Origin: Datisca glomerata
Lineage: Eukaryota > Streptophyta > Magnoliopsida > Cucurbitales > Datiscaceae
Direction of reading: 5' to 3'
Assembly (NCBI GenBank): GCA_003255025.1
Contig: QANY01008329.1
Coordinates: forward strand, 199,151-263,150
Length of the DNA: 64,000 bases
Position numbers and translations under genes: made by a program. Of this stretch, positions 21,700 to 33,085 are shown one piece after another (position 1 is the first letter of the stretch; the number at the start of each line of letters is the position of its first letter). The notes beneath the pieces were generated by a model. That model saw only the letters and a list, made by a program, of their open reading frames with translations. It was not told the DNA's origin and did no database searches.

Positions 21700-24141
21700 T
21701 TATTCTATCACCTTATACTCGCTTTGCTTGATGAGCTTAAAAAATTCACATACTTTTTCTTCAGAAACTACTCTTTCTTTCTTCGTACCTCTTATTATAT
21801 CTGGATCTATCACTTGGCCACCATGCATTTCTCCTTGGAACTCATGACCATTGTCGCCTTCTTTGGCTTTCCCTTTCGTTTGCCTTTCAAACTCATTGCT
21901 TTTATCCATTTTCAAAACTTATCGCGTGTAGCATCTGCCACTCCTCGTCATCCCACCTACTCCTGAAATATTTATCGTTACCGCTTGTAATGACCTCATA
22001 TTCGTACGTCCACGGTACTACTCTTGAATCCATGTAATCAAACGCACCCAGTATTTGGATCGTGATGGGCATTGGAGTATAAGACTTAGTGGTGTGAGTT
22101 GACTTTTCCTCGTAATGTATTGTGAGAGGTTTTGGGATATAGGACGACACTTCAACATTAAATTCAGATGATTCTTTAGTTATCATGAGGACTAAAGAGT
22201 CATCTTCCTGGTATTCCCTTTCTCCTTTATGACTTATTGTAAGTATCTTTGCATCCAACAACTTTTGCACTTCCATTTTAAAATCAACACATTCCTCAAT
22301 TGTATGCCCCGTCACATTCTTATGAAACAAACAATCAAAGTCTTACATATGCTTCCTAGAAACGCCTTCATCCTCTGAGCATGTTGGGTAGATGTACCCT
22401 GCTCTAGAAAGAAGATGGAAAAGTATTTCCATTGATGTGCTCACATCTTCCACGTCCCTCTTTTCATATGAAACACATTCCTCAATTGCATTCACGGTAG
22501 GATTCCCATGATTTGGTAGAGGGTTGGAATTGATATCTGGATTCCCATTAGCCTTTTTAAAACTCAACCATCCAGCCTTGATAAATGCTTGTACTCTACC
22601 TTTTAATTTCATATAATTCGCAGTCAAATGTCATACTGTCCCAGCATGATAATAACAGCGAGCAGTCGGATCATACCACATTGGGTATGATGGATGTAGA
22701 GGTTCATAAGGAATTGATACCAATTGATTATTCCATATCAATTGAGGTAAGAGTTCTGTATATGACAAGGGGATTAGATCATATTGGACAGAATGTTGAT
22801 TATTTCTATTTCCCCTCAGAGGCTGATAAGTCTGACCAACATTTTGCTGGTGAATCGGTGGTCTGAAATCGGGTCTCGGGTTGTTTTGAAATGCGGATTA
22901 TTGAGAGTGATAATTGTACGAAATTTGTGAGGTATTTTCCACATATGATGTCATAGATTTGGGCCCTTCACTATAATTTGGAAATCCCAGCCTTGGGTTT
23001 GTAGATTGTGATGGGCACCCAAAATTGATCATCTGTACATCCCCTTCTTTTTTATGGATGATGTATCAGATACGACTTTCAAAATTCTTCCATTCTTTAC
23101 CCCATATTCAAGCCTTTCACCAATCACTATAATGTCAGAGAAGTTGTTTGAAGTGTTTCAATCATTCTATCATAGAATGGAGATCTCAAGGTGTTGATAA
23201 ACACTACAGCCATCTCCTTTTGTGTCAAGGGGGGTGTACTTGAGCAACTAATTCCCTCCATCTTTGCGCATATTCTTTAAAGCCTTCAGTAGGCGTTTTC
23301 TCCATCCTTTGTAGATCCAGATGATCATGAGCCATGTCTATGTTGTACTTGTATTGTCTTAAGAAAGCATCAGCTAAATCTTTCCACCTCTGAATATGTT
23401 GGTTATCCAATCGGATATACTAGCAAGATGCAGTCCCTGTCAAGCTATCTTGAAAGAAATGAATCAGTAGCTTATCATCATTTGCATAAACAACCATATT
23501 TCTACAGTACATAATAAGATGACTTCTCGAGCATGTACTACCATCATATTTTTCAAACTTAGGTAGTTTGAATTTGTTTGGGATAGTAACATCTTGGATC
23601 AAACATAATTGGGTGGCATCAATGGTACCATATACATCTGACCCTTCAACGGCGCACAATCTTTCCTCTAAAAAGTCTAGCTTATTTTTCGACAGTGGGT
23701 CTTCGCTTGGTTTAGTAACATGCCTCTGCCCTTTTGGGTCATCAACATCGGGTATGATGATTGGCTCATTAGCGGTTCGCCTTGTGGGGTGAAAGCTTGG
23801 TTGTGGCCAGGTGCCATTGTGGATGGGTTGTACCAACTTTTCCCTATCTGCATCATTTCTTGGACACTTGAAAATGGATAGTGCTGGATATTTATTGGTT
23901 ATGAAGCATGTTGAAAGTGGTCGGTCTAATGACGTTGATAGGTCAGAGTGAACCTAGGAGAGTGAGGTGGAGTATCGTATGGTAGTTGATTTTGTGATGA
24001 TTGAGCCCCTTGCAGATTTTCAAGATAGACTTTTCCCTTACTCGCGGCGAGGAGTTCCAGGACTCTCGCCATTTGCTCTTTCAGCTCTCTAATTTCTTCT
24101 TTAATGTCCTCTCACGATTGCTCTCTTTCTTGCTCGTCCAT
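21700..24141 (-). pseudogene. Gypsy gag and gag-protease linker
   Basis: The start is chosen at 24141, where the minus strand reads MDEQEREQS, a stop, then EDIKEEIRELKEQMARVLEL, the usual coiled N-terminus of this gag type. At 23420-23836 is NKFKLPKFEKYDGSTCSRSH and then HFFQDSLTGTASC. At 23225-23410 is RWKDLADAFLRQYKYNIDMA then TPTEGFKEYAQRWRELVAQV, the retrotransposon gag core. Frames at 22343-22627 and 21902-22330 form the linker, with a zinc-knuckle-like trace (HKNVTGHTIEECVDFK). Stops and shifts occur between the pieces. Confidence 0.75.
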
Positions 24142-24848
24142 GACCCTAACTTGAGCTCGTGTTCGATAGGGATGTCAGAGTTGACGGACTATCTTTGAAA
24201 AGTTTTTTTAAATAAATAAAAATAAAACAATGAGATGGTAGATTTTGGTAATGAATAAGAATAAATAATAATAACAATAATAATATTGAAAGTAAATTTA
24301 TGCATGAGAAATGATATTGCACAAAGTGAAAGTCCAAAAGTACTCAATTTCATTCAAATAGTAGAGTCATCCACTACATTTGAGTATGCAGAAGTCAACT
24401 ACACTACTCAGCAATATGAGTTTATACAAAATGACCAAAATGACTCAAATCTCTGTTGATTTCTTCCAAGAACTTAGACAAGTTCTCCTCATTAGGATGG
24501 ATAGGCAAAACACTTCTTTTCAAAAATGATGCTTGTTCCGCTAAATTGCTCGCTCTCACAGCCACGCCTTTAAGCCATTCTATAGCCTTCCCTGATAGTT
24601 ATCGAATCAAGTCATGCTCCTTGTTGCAGTAAATGGTAATCATATTTCAGTGCGTCGACATTAGCATCATTATTTCTTGCCAATTTCTCTGCCACGTTCT
24701 GATACGCTCTAACTTGGTGCTCAAGGCTTGCAATGACTTTCAATAATTCTTCACTTTCATTTGGTGACTCAGTCTTCCTAACTTTTTGATTCTCTAAATC
24801 AACTTGTAAATTATCAACGATTCGTCATAATGAGTCATATAGTTTTTC

Positions 24849-26537
24849 TTACTCAATGATGTACACATTCTTCTTATTGACAGCCCCCTTAACCGCTTCT
24901 AAAACCTCTTGTACAAGCTTATTTTTCCTTTCTAGCTTCATGATTCGATCTTCTTGTTCATAAATTACCACTCGCAAATCCTCATTGTCCTCTGCCATCC
25001 TTCTAATTTTGTTGTTCAGTTTGCGAGTGTCAGTTTCCAACTTTAAGTTTTTCCGCTTCAGATATTCTTGATCCTAAAATTTGTTTCTCAAATCTCTAAG
25101 TTGTTTTTCAACTTCGATCTTGTGCTGGCCAGACAAATTCGTCTCTACTGTTAGACGTCTATTTTCTTCCAAGAGAGCTAAATTCTTTTGACGCTCCTCA
25201 TTTTTAACAATCTCCTGATAAGCTTCTGGTAACTTGTGTGGTCGTAAATCCTCAACTGGTAAGGCAATAGTTACTTTGCCTCTGCTCTTAAGCCACGTTT
25301 ATACTCCTTTGTGCAATTCATGTGACTCTTATCATTTCGCACTCTTCCCGTTATTTTTCAAGCTTAAATTAGTTGCTGTAATTTTTGCTCAATATCTTGA
25401 GAATCATAACTGATCTCAATGTCCTTTAATGCCTGCGTGGCAGGGACAAACTATCTCATGTATAGTTGATAGAGCACTATTAGCGGAGCATAACTAGTAC
25501 AACCCCATGGTCTTGGGAGCGGGACCCATTGATAGTCACCACATTTGTAGATCATCGATGTCAACGGCATCCATTGGGCTTTCCAGATAACATCCTCATC
25601 TTTCAACTTTGATAGGTGTGAGAGCTACACCCCTTCTGTGGGAAACTACGGATTCCATTTGGCCATTTCAAATTCTGCAATGGGGATTCTCGTCTTCATC
25701 CATGGACTTGAAAACTTAATTTGAGGACATTTGAAATCTGGTGGACATCTTAAATGACTAAGAATCCAAATACACAAAAGAGATGGACAGCCGATTTACT
25801 TCCCTTTTTCCAAGCGCTCGTATGTGATTTAAGGAACGAAAAGTCTCAGCTGGAATTGAGATAACAGGGTTAACACCATGTTCAACTTACAGGAATATTT
25901 TTATCACTTTATCAACCATATAACCTTGAACTTTTGGAAACAACACGGTGCCATATATACACAGAGCATAAAGAGCCATACCCTTATCTTCATTTAAGAC
26001 ATTTTGGGAAAGATATAAGACGTAATCCAGTGGCTCACACTCATTCTCCCCTTTAACTTTCAACATTTTATCAATCTCTGATGCATGGACAGTACCCAAG
26101 AGCTTGGATAAAGCTCTTTTCAATGTGAGCCTTTTGTCATAATTATAAACTTTATCCGTCCTTTGCAGCGGGACGTTCAGTAGGGCTTGATATTATTCAA
26201 TTGTAGGAGTAAGATCAATTGTTCACAAGGTGAAACATCTGTACAGAGGGTCCCAGAAATGCATTAAGGCCTTAAGTACGAGAGCGTTTACTGTAATATA
26301 CAGAAGATAAGCGATGTGATAATATTTGCCGACGAATAAAATTTTCTGCTCCGGTAAAAAATCCTCCCATATCTTTTTTAATCTCTCCAAGTCAGTGTGT
26401 GAGAACTCTATCTTAGTGATTGACGGTAGAAGAACGACATCCTCCTTTTTCAGACAATCTCCTTTTCATTTCTGCATTTCCTCTGACCATTGGGCTACTG
26501 TAACTTGATCTTCTATCACACTCGGAGTAGAAGTCAT
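24849..26537 (-). pseudogene. ORF1 upstream of gag (DUF7745-like, coiled-coil C-terminus)
   Basis: The start at 26537 gives MTSTPSVIEDQVTVAQWSEE, then MQK and a stop. This N-terminus recurs, as I recall, in plant proteins annotated as DUF7745, which belong to Gypsy elements. At 25887-26123 the frame reads EPLDYVLYLSQNVLNEDKGM then ALYALCIYGTVLFPKVQGY, the core of that family (IYGLVIFP). At 24849-25040 there is a charged coiled coil (RRMAEDNEDLRVVIYEQEDR). It has several stops. The role in the element's life cycle is unknown. It is on the same strand as gag, the layout seen in Ogre-type elements. Confidence 0.65.
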
Positions 26538-27078
26538 GGTCTCTAAAATATGAATGAATCGAATACTTCTCTATAATCCCTATTACGCAACATGATGCAT
26601 GTATGCAAAAAGGAAAGAAGAAGTCAGAAGTAAAACAATGGAAAAGAAAAGAAATGTTTAAAGAGCGTAGGGCATAAATACATGAACAAAATTAATCAGA
26701 TATCATAATTAATAAGAATCTCTATTTCTATCAAACATTGGTTATGAGATGGGCTCTAAGAACAAAATGCATGTGTGGTTGGGCTCTCAACTCTCTTAAC
26801 AGGCACTCAGGTTGTCCTCACTATTATCCAAAAGGAGTAACAGGCCCCCCCAAATGGTATCCCGAAAGGGTTGACCTGAGTGAGAACTTTCATGAGCCTG
26901 CATGAAAATCACAAATCCACGAAGGCATTAAACTACTCATTCTCGCTAATCCTAAAGGGAAAGCCCATGTACATGGCTAGTGTATATGTGTGAAATTAGA
27001 AATTATGTAAAGAAATATACTTCATAAAAAAAGATCGAAATGTTTCAAGAATTTTTAGAGTTGTTGAGGTAGACAGCG
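26538..27078. other. Leader region between elements, no gene
   Basis: Probably the untranslated leader of the Tat-like element (minus strand), followed by the broken left edge of the next Gypsy element near 27010. No LTR boundary or primer site could be placed. Confidence 0.4.
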
Positions 27079-27910
27079 ATGACTTGCCTAGCTCAACTAC
27101 AGCAACCGCAACAGGCGACAATGGTCAACGTGCAACTGATCCACACTTTTAGAAGGATGAACCCGCCTGAATTTTACGGTCTTTCATTTGATCCATTATT
27201 AGCTGACGATTGGATTGTGAGATTGGAGCAGATCTTCCGATTATTGATGTGTTCTAAGATTCAAAAGGTTGTTTGTGCAACTTTTATGCTGACACGAGAA
27301 GCTCAAAATTGGTGGGATCTCACACAAAGAGCTCATGATATTGTGCATAATCTAGTGACTTGGGATCGATTTAAGGAGCTATTTTTCGAGAAGTATTTTC
27401 CGATCATCGTCAGAGTGAGCAAGGAGCCAAATTTCTTAGGCTGGTGTAAGGTAATAGGACCGTTGCTGATTATGAGAGGAAGTTCGAGGAATTATCTTGC
27501 TACGCCATGAATTACGTTGATAGCGAGATCAAGAAGGCTCAAACGTTTGAAAGGGGACTTCGTCTAGAGATAACTTGTATGTGTCACTCCACAAGCAATG
27601 ATTTACGAAGCGGTGGTTGAAGCAGCATTGTTAATGAAGCATAATCTTCCACCAAGAGAGCTTCCACAGAATGCTCGCTCGTTGCAAGAGAAAAAGGAAG
27701 CTTTTGGACGACCATATTGAACAACGAGATGCAGAGAAACAAGTTAGAGATTCCCATCCTGTTTGCGCCACTTGCAATAAAAGCCACGTCGGACAGTGTT
27801 ATCGAAAGATTAATGCTTACTTTAAGTGTGGGAAAATTGGGCATTATCTCAAGGATTATTCGTTGAACAAACAAGGTCAGAACGATAGCACAACAATCAA
27901 CAAGAAATAA
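27079..27910 (+). pseudogene. Ty3/Gypsy gag with degenerate zinc knuckle
   Basis: At 27079-27510 the frame reads MNPPEFYGLSFDPLLADDWI, FMLTREAQNWWDLTQ and WDRFKELFFEKYFP, the retrotransposon gag domain of chromovirus-type elements. At 27671-27910 it reads HPVCATCNKSHVGQC and then YFKCGKIGHYLKDYSLNK. This is a CCHC knuckle in which the first Cys has become Tyr and the last Cys is Tyr/Ser. A frameshift separates the parts. A short protease-like trace follows, then directly the 3' end of the element, so nearly all of pol is deleted. Confidence 0.78.
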
Positions 27911-28137
27911 AGGAAAGGCATTCGCTTTGAAGTGGGCGATTAAACTGCAGCTGTTCTCGGTATACTTCTTGCTTTTGGGCATTCAATCTTTGCGTTGATT
28001 GAACATTGATTTTCTTTTCTTCATTTGTGTTTTGTGTTTTACCGTTGGTTGAGTTTTGGATTATTTTTGGGTTTTTCTGGTGTTTTAAAAAAGTGGCATC
28101 TTTCTTTCGAGAACGAAAGTTTTTAAGGGTGGGGAAA

Positions 28138-30040
28138 TGTAATACCCCGAATTTTCGTAAATGAGCATTTTCGTAAAATTAATTTAAAAGATAATGTGAT
28201 TTTCAAATTTGATTTTAAACATGGATTATTTGTATTTTTGTAAAACTATTTTTAATTAGATAAGATTTATTCAAAGTTTGATTTTTTAAAATTTTAAAAG
28301 TGTTTTAGTATATAATTTTAAAACTCACTCACATCATACATCTCTTAACACCCTAAACCAGCCTTAACCTACTATTATATATAAATTCTACCCTTCTCTC
28401 CCGTGTTTTTGGTTTCCCTCTCCCCTTCAGCCGTCTGTCCAACGAGCCCTCTATTCTGCTTCTTCTTCTTTGGGTTCATCAAATTTAGGTAATCTCCTTC
28501 TTGTTATTCCTTGTTCTTTCTTTATTCTTTTATCTCATTCTGCCCTCTCCTCTCTCTCGCAGCCTCTCACCCCACGCAGCCCCCTACAGGCCAGCAATCC
28601 TTCTTCTTCTTTGTTGGTCTCTCTCTAAACCTTAGCCCTCTACAAGCTTTGAATTTAGGTAATCTTCTTCTCCTTTTTCTTGATTTCTTTCTTTTATCTC
28701 TTCCTCTCTCTGTTTTTGTCTCTCTCTCTCTTATCCTTGCTTCGTCTCCCTCCTCTGTTTTTTTTATCTTTCTCTCGGATCTCTCTTAAACGCAGCCCCT
28801 ATTCTTTTTCCCCTAGCCATCTCTCTCTCATTTTCTCTATCTCTCTCTGCTTCTTTCCTCTCTCTCTCTCTCTCTCACATTCTCTCTCTCTCATTTTCTC
28901 CCTCTGCTTCTGCCATCACTGGCGATTTATCACCGAGGCTCCCCTTCCCCTTCCCTCTTTTCTCTTTCTTTCTCTCGCCCTCTTTTCGACTGCAACTAGG
29001 TCTTCTGATTTAGTTCCTTTTTTTATCGACCCAATTGTAGCACCCATACAAACATGTTCAATCAACCTAGACCGATTCATCTTACCGGACCGACCCATCA
29101 GATAAAACCGAACCAGACTGGTCTAAATCGTTTGGCCAAGTTTGATCTTTCTATTTCTGACCCAAAGCATTTTTTTCCGACCTCGCTCAGACCACTTTGC
29201 ACTGTTTTAATTAAATCTCTTTATTTTTATGATATTGGAAATGTGTTTATATTGATTTATTTCAAAATAATTTAGTGATTATATTTTTAGATTTCAGGTC
29301 ATTAATTATTTAGTTCATTCATCCACTTCAGGTAAGTGAATTTGTATCATAATGTGACCCATGTGTGATAAATGTAATATGTGTTATTTTATCAGTTTTA
29401 GTTGTCTGTAAGCATATTATGTTCACATATATGTTTTGTGTAAGTGGACTTATATAATGATGTGACTTTGATGTTATAATTGTATCATGTACTCATATTT
29501 ATTATTTGTTAAACCGTTTTTCAATATTATATTTCGTTAACACTTTGGTAATTGTTTATTTTTCAGTTATTAATTTGATTATCATGAGATAAATATTTGG
29601 GTATGATTGATTTTATGTTATTATGTTATCATGTTTGATTCTGTTACATGTATCAGTATGCATTATATCTTTACTTGTAAACCATACGATCAATTATTAT
29701 CATGTGTTGGACTCTTGTTAATTTAGTCAAATGGTAATTAAGCAAGATATGACTTAAGCACGACCCATAGTTAACAAAAAATCAGAGCTGTTCACATTTG
29801 TTCTGTTATACAAATGAGGTGTCATCTGTTCATGCTTTTGTCACACATAGAGTGTCATATGTTCATGTTTTAGTCATACATTAGGTGTCATCTGTAAATA
29901 TTTTTCGTCTTTCATAAGGTGCCATCTGTTCATGTTTTTCGTCACCTATGAGTGCCATATGTTCCGTCGCCCAATGTGTGTCATATGTTCCGTCACCTGA
30001 TGTGTGCCATTTGTTTCGTCGCCCAATGGGTGTCATTTGT
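28138..30040 (+). mobile_element. 3' LTR of the Gypsy element (right edge uncertain)
   Basis: AAGGGTGGGGAAA (purine tract) runs into TGTAATACCCCGAATTTTCG, a start shared by many plant Gypsy LTRs. A TATA motif (TATATATAAATT) lies near 28375 and is followed by about 600 bp of pyrimidine-rich leader (CTCTCT). That leader explains the long Ser/Leu-rich open frames at 28511-29105. The right end is not defined; the limit given includes the minisatellite at 29817. Confidence 0.6.
29817..30040 (+). repeat. Minisatellite with two unit lengths
   Basis: About eight units start with (A/T/G)GTG(T/C)CAT(C/A/T)TGTT. The first four are about 32-34 bp (GGTGTCATCTGTTCATG plus a TTTTCGTCA tail). The last four are about 26 bp (GTGTCATATGTTCCGTCGCC). 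The shorter type looks like the longer one minus roughly 8 bp. Confidence 0.8.
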
Positions 30041-30432
30041 TTAAAAAAAATATGTAGAGTGAAAATAATGAAATAAGATGTGAAATATATAAAAAGATAT
30101 ATAAAAATAAATTAAAACAAACCAATAATATCTACTAAAATAAATAAAAAAAAACAAACATAAAAAAAATGCAAACAACAAAAAACAACTAAAAAAAAAT
30201 TAAAATACAGAAAACAAAGAAAATAAAACTGATTTTTTTACAGAGGGTGATGTCGCCTCTGTCTTTTTTTTTTTTTTAATTTTCGTTTTTTGTTCTATAA
30301 ATGTATATATGTATTTATAATTATTTAGTAAATAAATTAATAATAAATTTTTTATGTGTAAAATAAATTAATATATGAAAAAAAAACTAATCTCAAGCAT
30401 GCTATTTTTTTACTACATAGTGTATTTTAATT
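30041..30432. other. A/T-rich spacer, no gene
   Basis: Long A-rich runs (30050-30240), then T-rich DNA. Nothing coding or transposon-like was recognised apart from its place between two tandem arrays. Confidence 0.4.
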
Positions 30433-30985
30433 ACCATTTTTCATTTCTTCATCAAATGCTAATAAAATAGCAAAATAAATAATCATGGATGGTAACTAAT
30501 TTAAACAAGTGTCACTAAAAATAAATAAATAATTTTGTTTGGGATATAAATATATTATTTTTTATTTTGGACTAATTAGTTCACTAATTACCATTTTTCA
30601 TTTCTTCCTTCATTGCTAGGAATGATCATGGATGGTAACTAGTTTAAACAAGTGTCACTAAAAAAATCAATAAAACTTTCAAAATAAAATAATTTTTGTT
30701 TAGGATATAAATATACCATTTTTTTTATTTTGGACTACTTAATTCACTAATTATCATTTTTCCTTTCTTCCTTTATTGCTAGAAATGATCATGGATGGTA
30801 ACTAGTTTAAACAAATGTCACTAAAAAAATCAATAATACTTTCAAAATAAAATAATTTTTGTTTGGGATATAAATATATCATTTTTTCATTTTGGACCAC
30901 TTAGTTCACTAATTACCATTTTTCCTTTATTCCTTCATTGCCAGGAATGATCATGGATGGTATATAGTTCAAACAAGTGTCACAA
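30433..30985 (+). repeat. Tandem array of ~160-bp units
   Basis: Units begin with A(C/T)CATTTTTC at 30433, 30590, 30753 and 30915, giving lengths of about 157, 163 and 162 bp plus a partial fourth of about 70 bp. Shared blocks are GATCATGGATGGTAACTAGT, AAACAAGTGTCACTAAAAA and TTTGGGATATAAATATA. Units 2 and 3 are closest to each other. The first is more diverged. Confidence 0.85.
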
Positions 30986-31886
30986 AAATGATGGTCAAAA
31001 ATTAAAAAGAAAAGAAGAAAAGACCTGTGAGAACATAAAAAATCTAAGTTTAAATATTTACATAATCTTGTATAGATGTTTTACTCTCTATTTTATTCAA
31101 TTTTATATATGAGATATTATCATAGGAGATCTTTTCATCAAATGTACACTTTCAATCCATTAAAGAGTTGATTCACATTGAGTTAATTTTACACCATTCA
31201 AAAGCTTTATCCTCATTCTCATTGATTGAGTTGATGATAAAAAAAATCTCATTATCAAACTTGTAGAGGAATAAACAATACATAAAAATAAAACTTAAGA
31301 TTAAGAGTAGGAGAAATGATAAAGAATGAGCAAACAAAGAAATATCAAATACATGAGTATGAATAAGAGAGATGATTAATAAGAATGAACAATATATATT
31401 GTAAGCTAAAATGCAAGATATTTGAACTACCTTAATAAAAAGAAAATGAGAAGATGGAAGATGAATAAAAATGAAAATTCTCCTTCTTTCTCTTTTTCAC
31501 TATTTTCACAAGACCTCTCTTTCTCTCTCTAAAATTCCTTCTCTTTCTCACTCTCCAAATTTCCCATTTTAAGTGAAGACCTCCCCTCTACTTATAGACA
31601 AACTTAGGGCTTCACTTTTTTAATTTTAGTCCTTTTGTTCCTTTTTATTTTTATTTTTAGAACTTGGACAAATCTTCTTACTTTTAAGCATTGGGCTATT
31701 TTTCAAATCATACACATAGTCTTAGACTTAGTATATGGGGAAAATTATATTTTTAAAGTATTTGATCGGACAAAATACAATATCTACACTCTATGAGCGA
31801 AAGCGTATTGGGCATCGTAACTCAATACAACAACTTGTGAAGTCTGAAACTCTCTAAAGACATTTTGCAAGCAAATCAAGAGCCAA
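30986..31886. other. Possible minus-strand solo LTR, no gene
   Basis: A pyrimidine-rich tract at 31480-31570 lies just upstream (on +) of CTACTTATAGAC, i.e. a minus-strand TATAAGTAG followed by a purine-rich leader, which is LTR-like. No ends or target duplication were found. Confidence 0.3.
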
Positions 31887-31905
31887 CACTACAACAAAAT
31901 AAGGA
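31887..31905 (+). mobile_element. CACTA left terminus, unpaired
   Basis: CACTACAACAAAATAAGG is a canonical CACTA terminal repeat. The preceding triplet is CAA. The only right-type end downstream with a similar terminal repeat (43500) has ATA after it and different subterminal sequence. The element's other end is therefore not established. Captured gene fragments start about 0.7 kb inside. Confidence 0.6.
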
Positions 31906-32582
31906 TTTCGCTGGATTTTAGTACAAGATTATTTTCACTATCTTGTAAATAGGATACATTAACAAGCTTTTTAAAAATGATGTAAAATAAATCTGGTAGA
32001 AAGCTAAAATAATGCGGTATTCTAAAAATTGAGGTAGAAAGAGCGGACTTAGAAATTTAGTCGCGCGGATTCAGAAAATAAAAAATCCTTTTCTCCTCTT
32101 TTCTAAGCTCCCTCGTCCCACGACTACATCCATCTTCCTGTCTTCTTTTCCCCATCTTTTTCTCGCTTACACAGTGGTTCATTATGGCTTGGTATTTTTA
32201 GCATTTTTTGTCAAAATAATGAAGGAGATACATGGGTCAACGATGAAGCTTTTCGTTTATTTCGTAAACGTTGTAAATAACGGATAGACCTCAGCGCGAT
32301 TCTTTGGGTTTTAGGACTGTGTCGGAGAGAGAGAGGTTCGAGCACTTCCACTCCAGCCCTCATTTGAAACCATCTATTCACTCTCTCTCTCTCTCTGCAA
32401 GACTTGTGGTTGACTCGTGCATTTGGTTCGCAAGGGCTCCATTTCTAAAGGAAGTGACAGAAGTTGGACTGCTCGGACCGTCCCTAACCCTAATCAGCCT
32501 TCAATCTCTATGTGCTATGTAGATGTATTATAATCGTCTCAAAATGAGCTTGTACTCAAGAAAAGCTCGAATACTTTACTTG

Positions 32583-32867
32583 TGGTATTGCAGAAATGGG
32601 CGAAATGAGCCATGAGATTTGTGAGAGAACCGACGCTTTAGATGCCGCTAGTAACACATCTGCTGCTATTGGCAAGGTACTATTTCTTCTCATCTTACAT
32701 ATCTTCTGTCCTCTTGAAGGAATATTATGATCAGATAAAAAATGGTTTTTAAAATCCTCACCTTCTCATTAATATATGTTATTGATTACTCTATTCTTCA
32801 GGGTTTTGCCATTGGATCGACTGTTCTTGTCTCGCTTGCTTTATTTGGTGCCTTTGTAAGTAGGGGG
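32583..32867 (+). pseudogene. Captured exons of vacuolar H+-pyrophosphatase
   Basis: At about 32583-32676 the frame reads [20 protein letters not shown] then [11 protein letters not shown], with a GT donor. After a 125-bp intron ending in CAG, 32802-32867 reads GFAIGSTVLVSLALFGAFVS, RG, stop. This is the conserved cytosolic-loop/transmembrane part of type I H+-PPase ([20 protein letters not shown]), a tonoplast proton pump driven by pyrophosphate hydrolysis. The pump normally has some 16 membrane helices; only this piece of about 53 codons is here. A stop follows immediately, so it is non-functional. Confidence 0.85.
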
Positions 32868-32920
32868 TAACACAATCGGTCTCCGACACGCCTCAAGCAG
32901 CGTTCTTCATTCTAGTTTAA

Positions 32921-33085
32921 AATTTTCATTTGATTTTTGGTAAACCCTTGATTTTGAATCTGAGTTTGAAATAGTTAGTGTTTCTAGCTTTACTTTCCAA
33001 ATAGGCTTGGTTTCGATTTTATTTTCTAGCCTCCCTACCGTCTTCGTTCTTTGCCTTCGTTCTTCACCTTTCACTCTATTTGATG
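32921..33085 (+). repeat. Second copy of the leader/intron segment at 6253-6420
   Basis: The two segments match closely: AAAATTTTCATTTGATTTTTGG, then TTGATTTTGAATCTGAGTTT, TTTCTAGCTTTACTTTCC and TTCTTTGCCTTC. They share the same order and spacing over about 165 bp. In the first copy it precedes the MORN fragment. Here no MORN coding sequence follows. It is a shared captured segment. Confidence 0.85.

Larger units (their letters stand above)
17576..26537 (-). mobile_element. Decayed Ty3/Gypsy retrotransposon, Tat/Ogre-like, with extra ORF1
   Basis: Read right to left, the parts come in the order ORF1 (DUF7745-like), gag, protease, G-patch segment, RT, RNase H, integrase. That order, with an ORF upstream of gag, is known from Tat/Ogre-type plant elements. 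Every domain is broken by stops or frameshifts. The integrase is cut off near 17605, and neither LTR was recognised, so both ends are uncertain. The limits given are those of the recognisable coding remnants. Confidence 0.82.

Noticed and set aside
28511..29105. Overlapping long open frames on +
   Set aside because: They result from the pyrimidine-rich LTR leader (CTCTCT), giving Ser/Leu/Phe strings.
29817..30985. CRISPR-like repeat array
   Set aside because: Units are contiguous without unique spacers, and the DNA is plant nuclear; these are tandem repeats.
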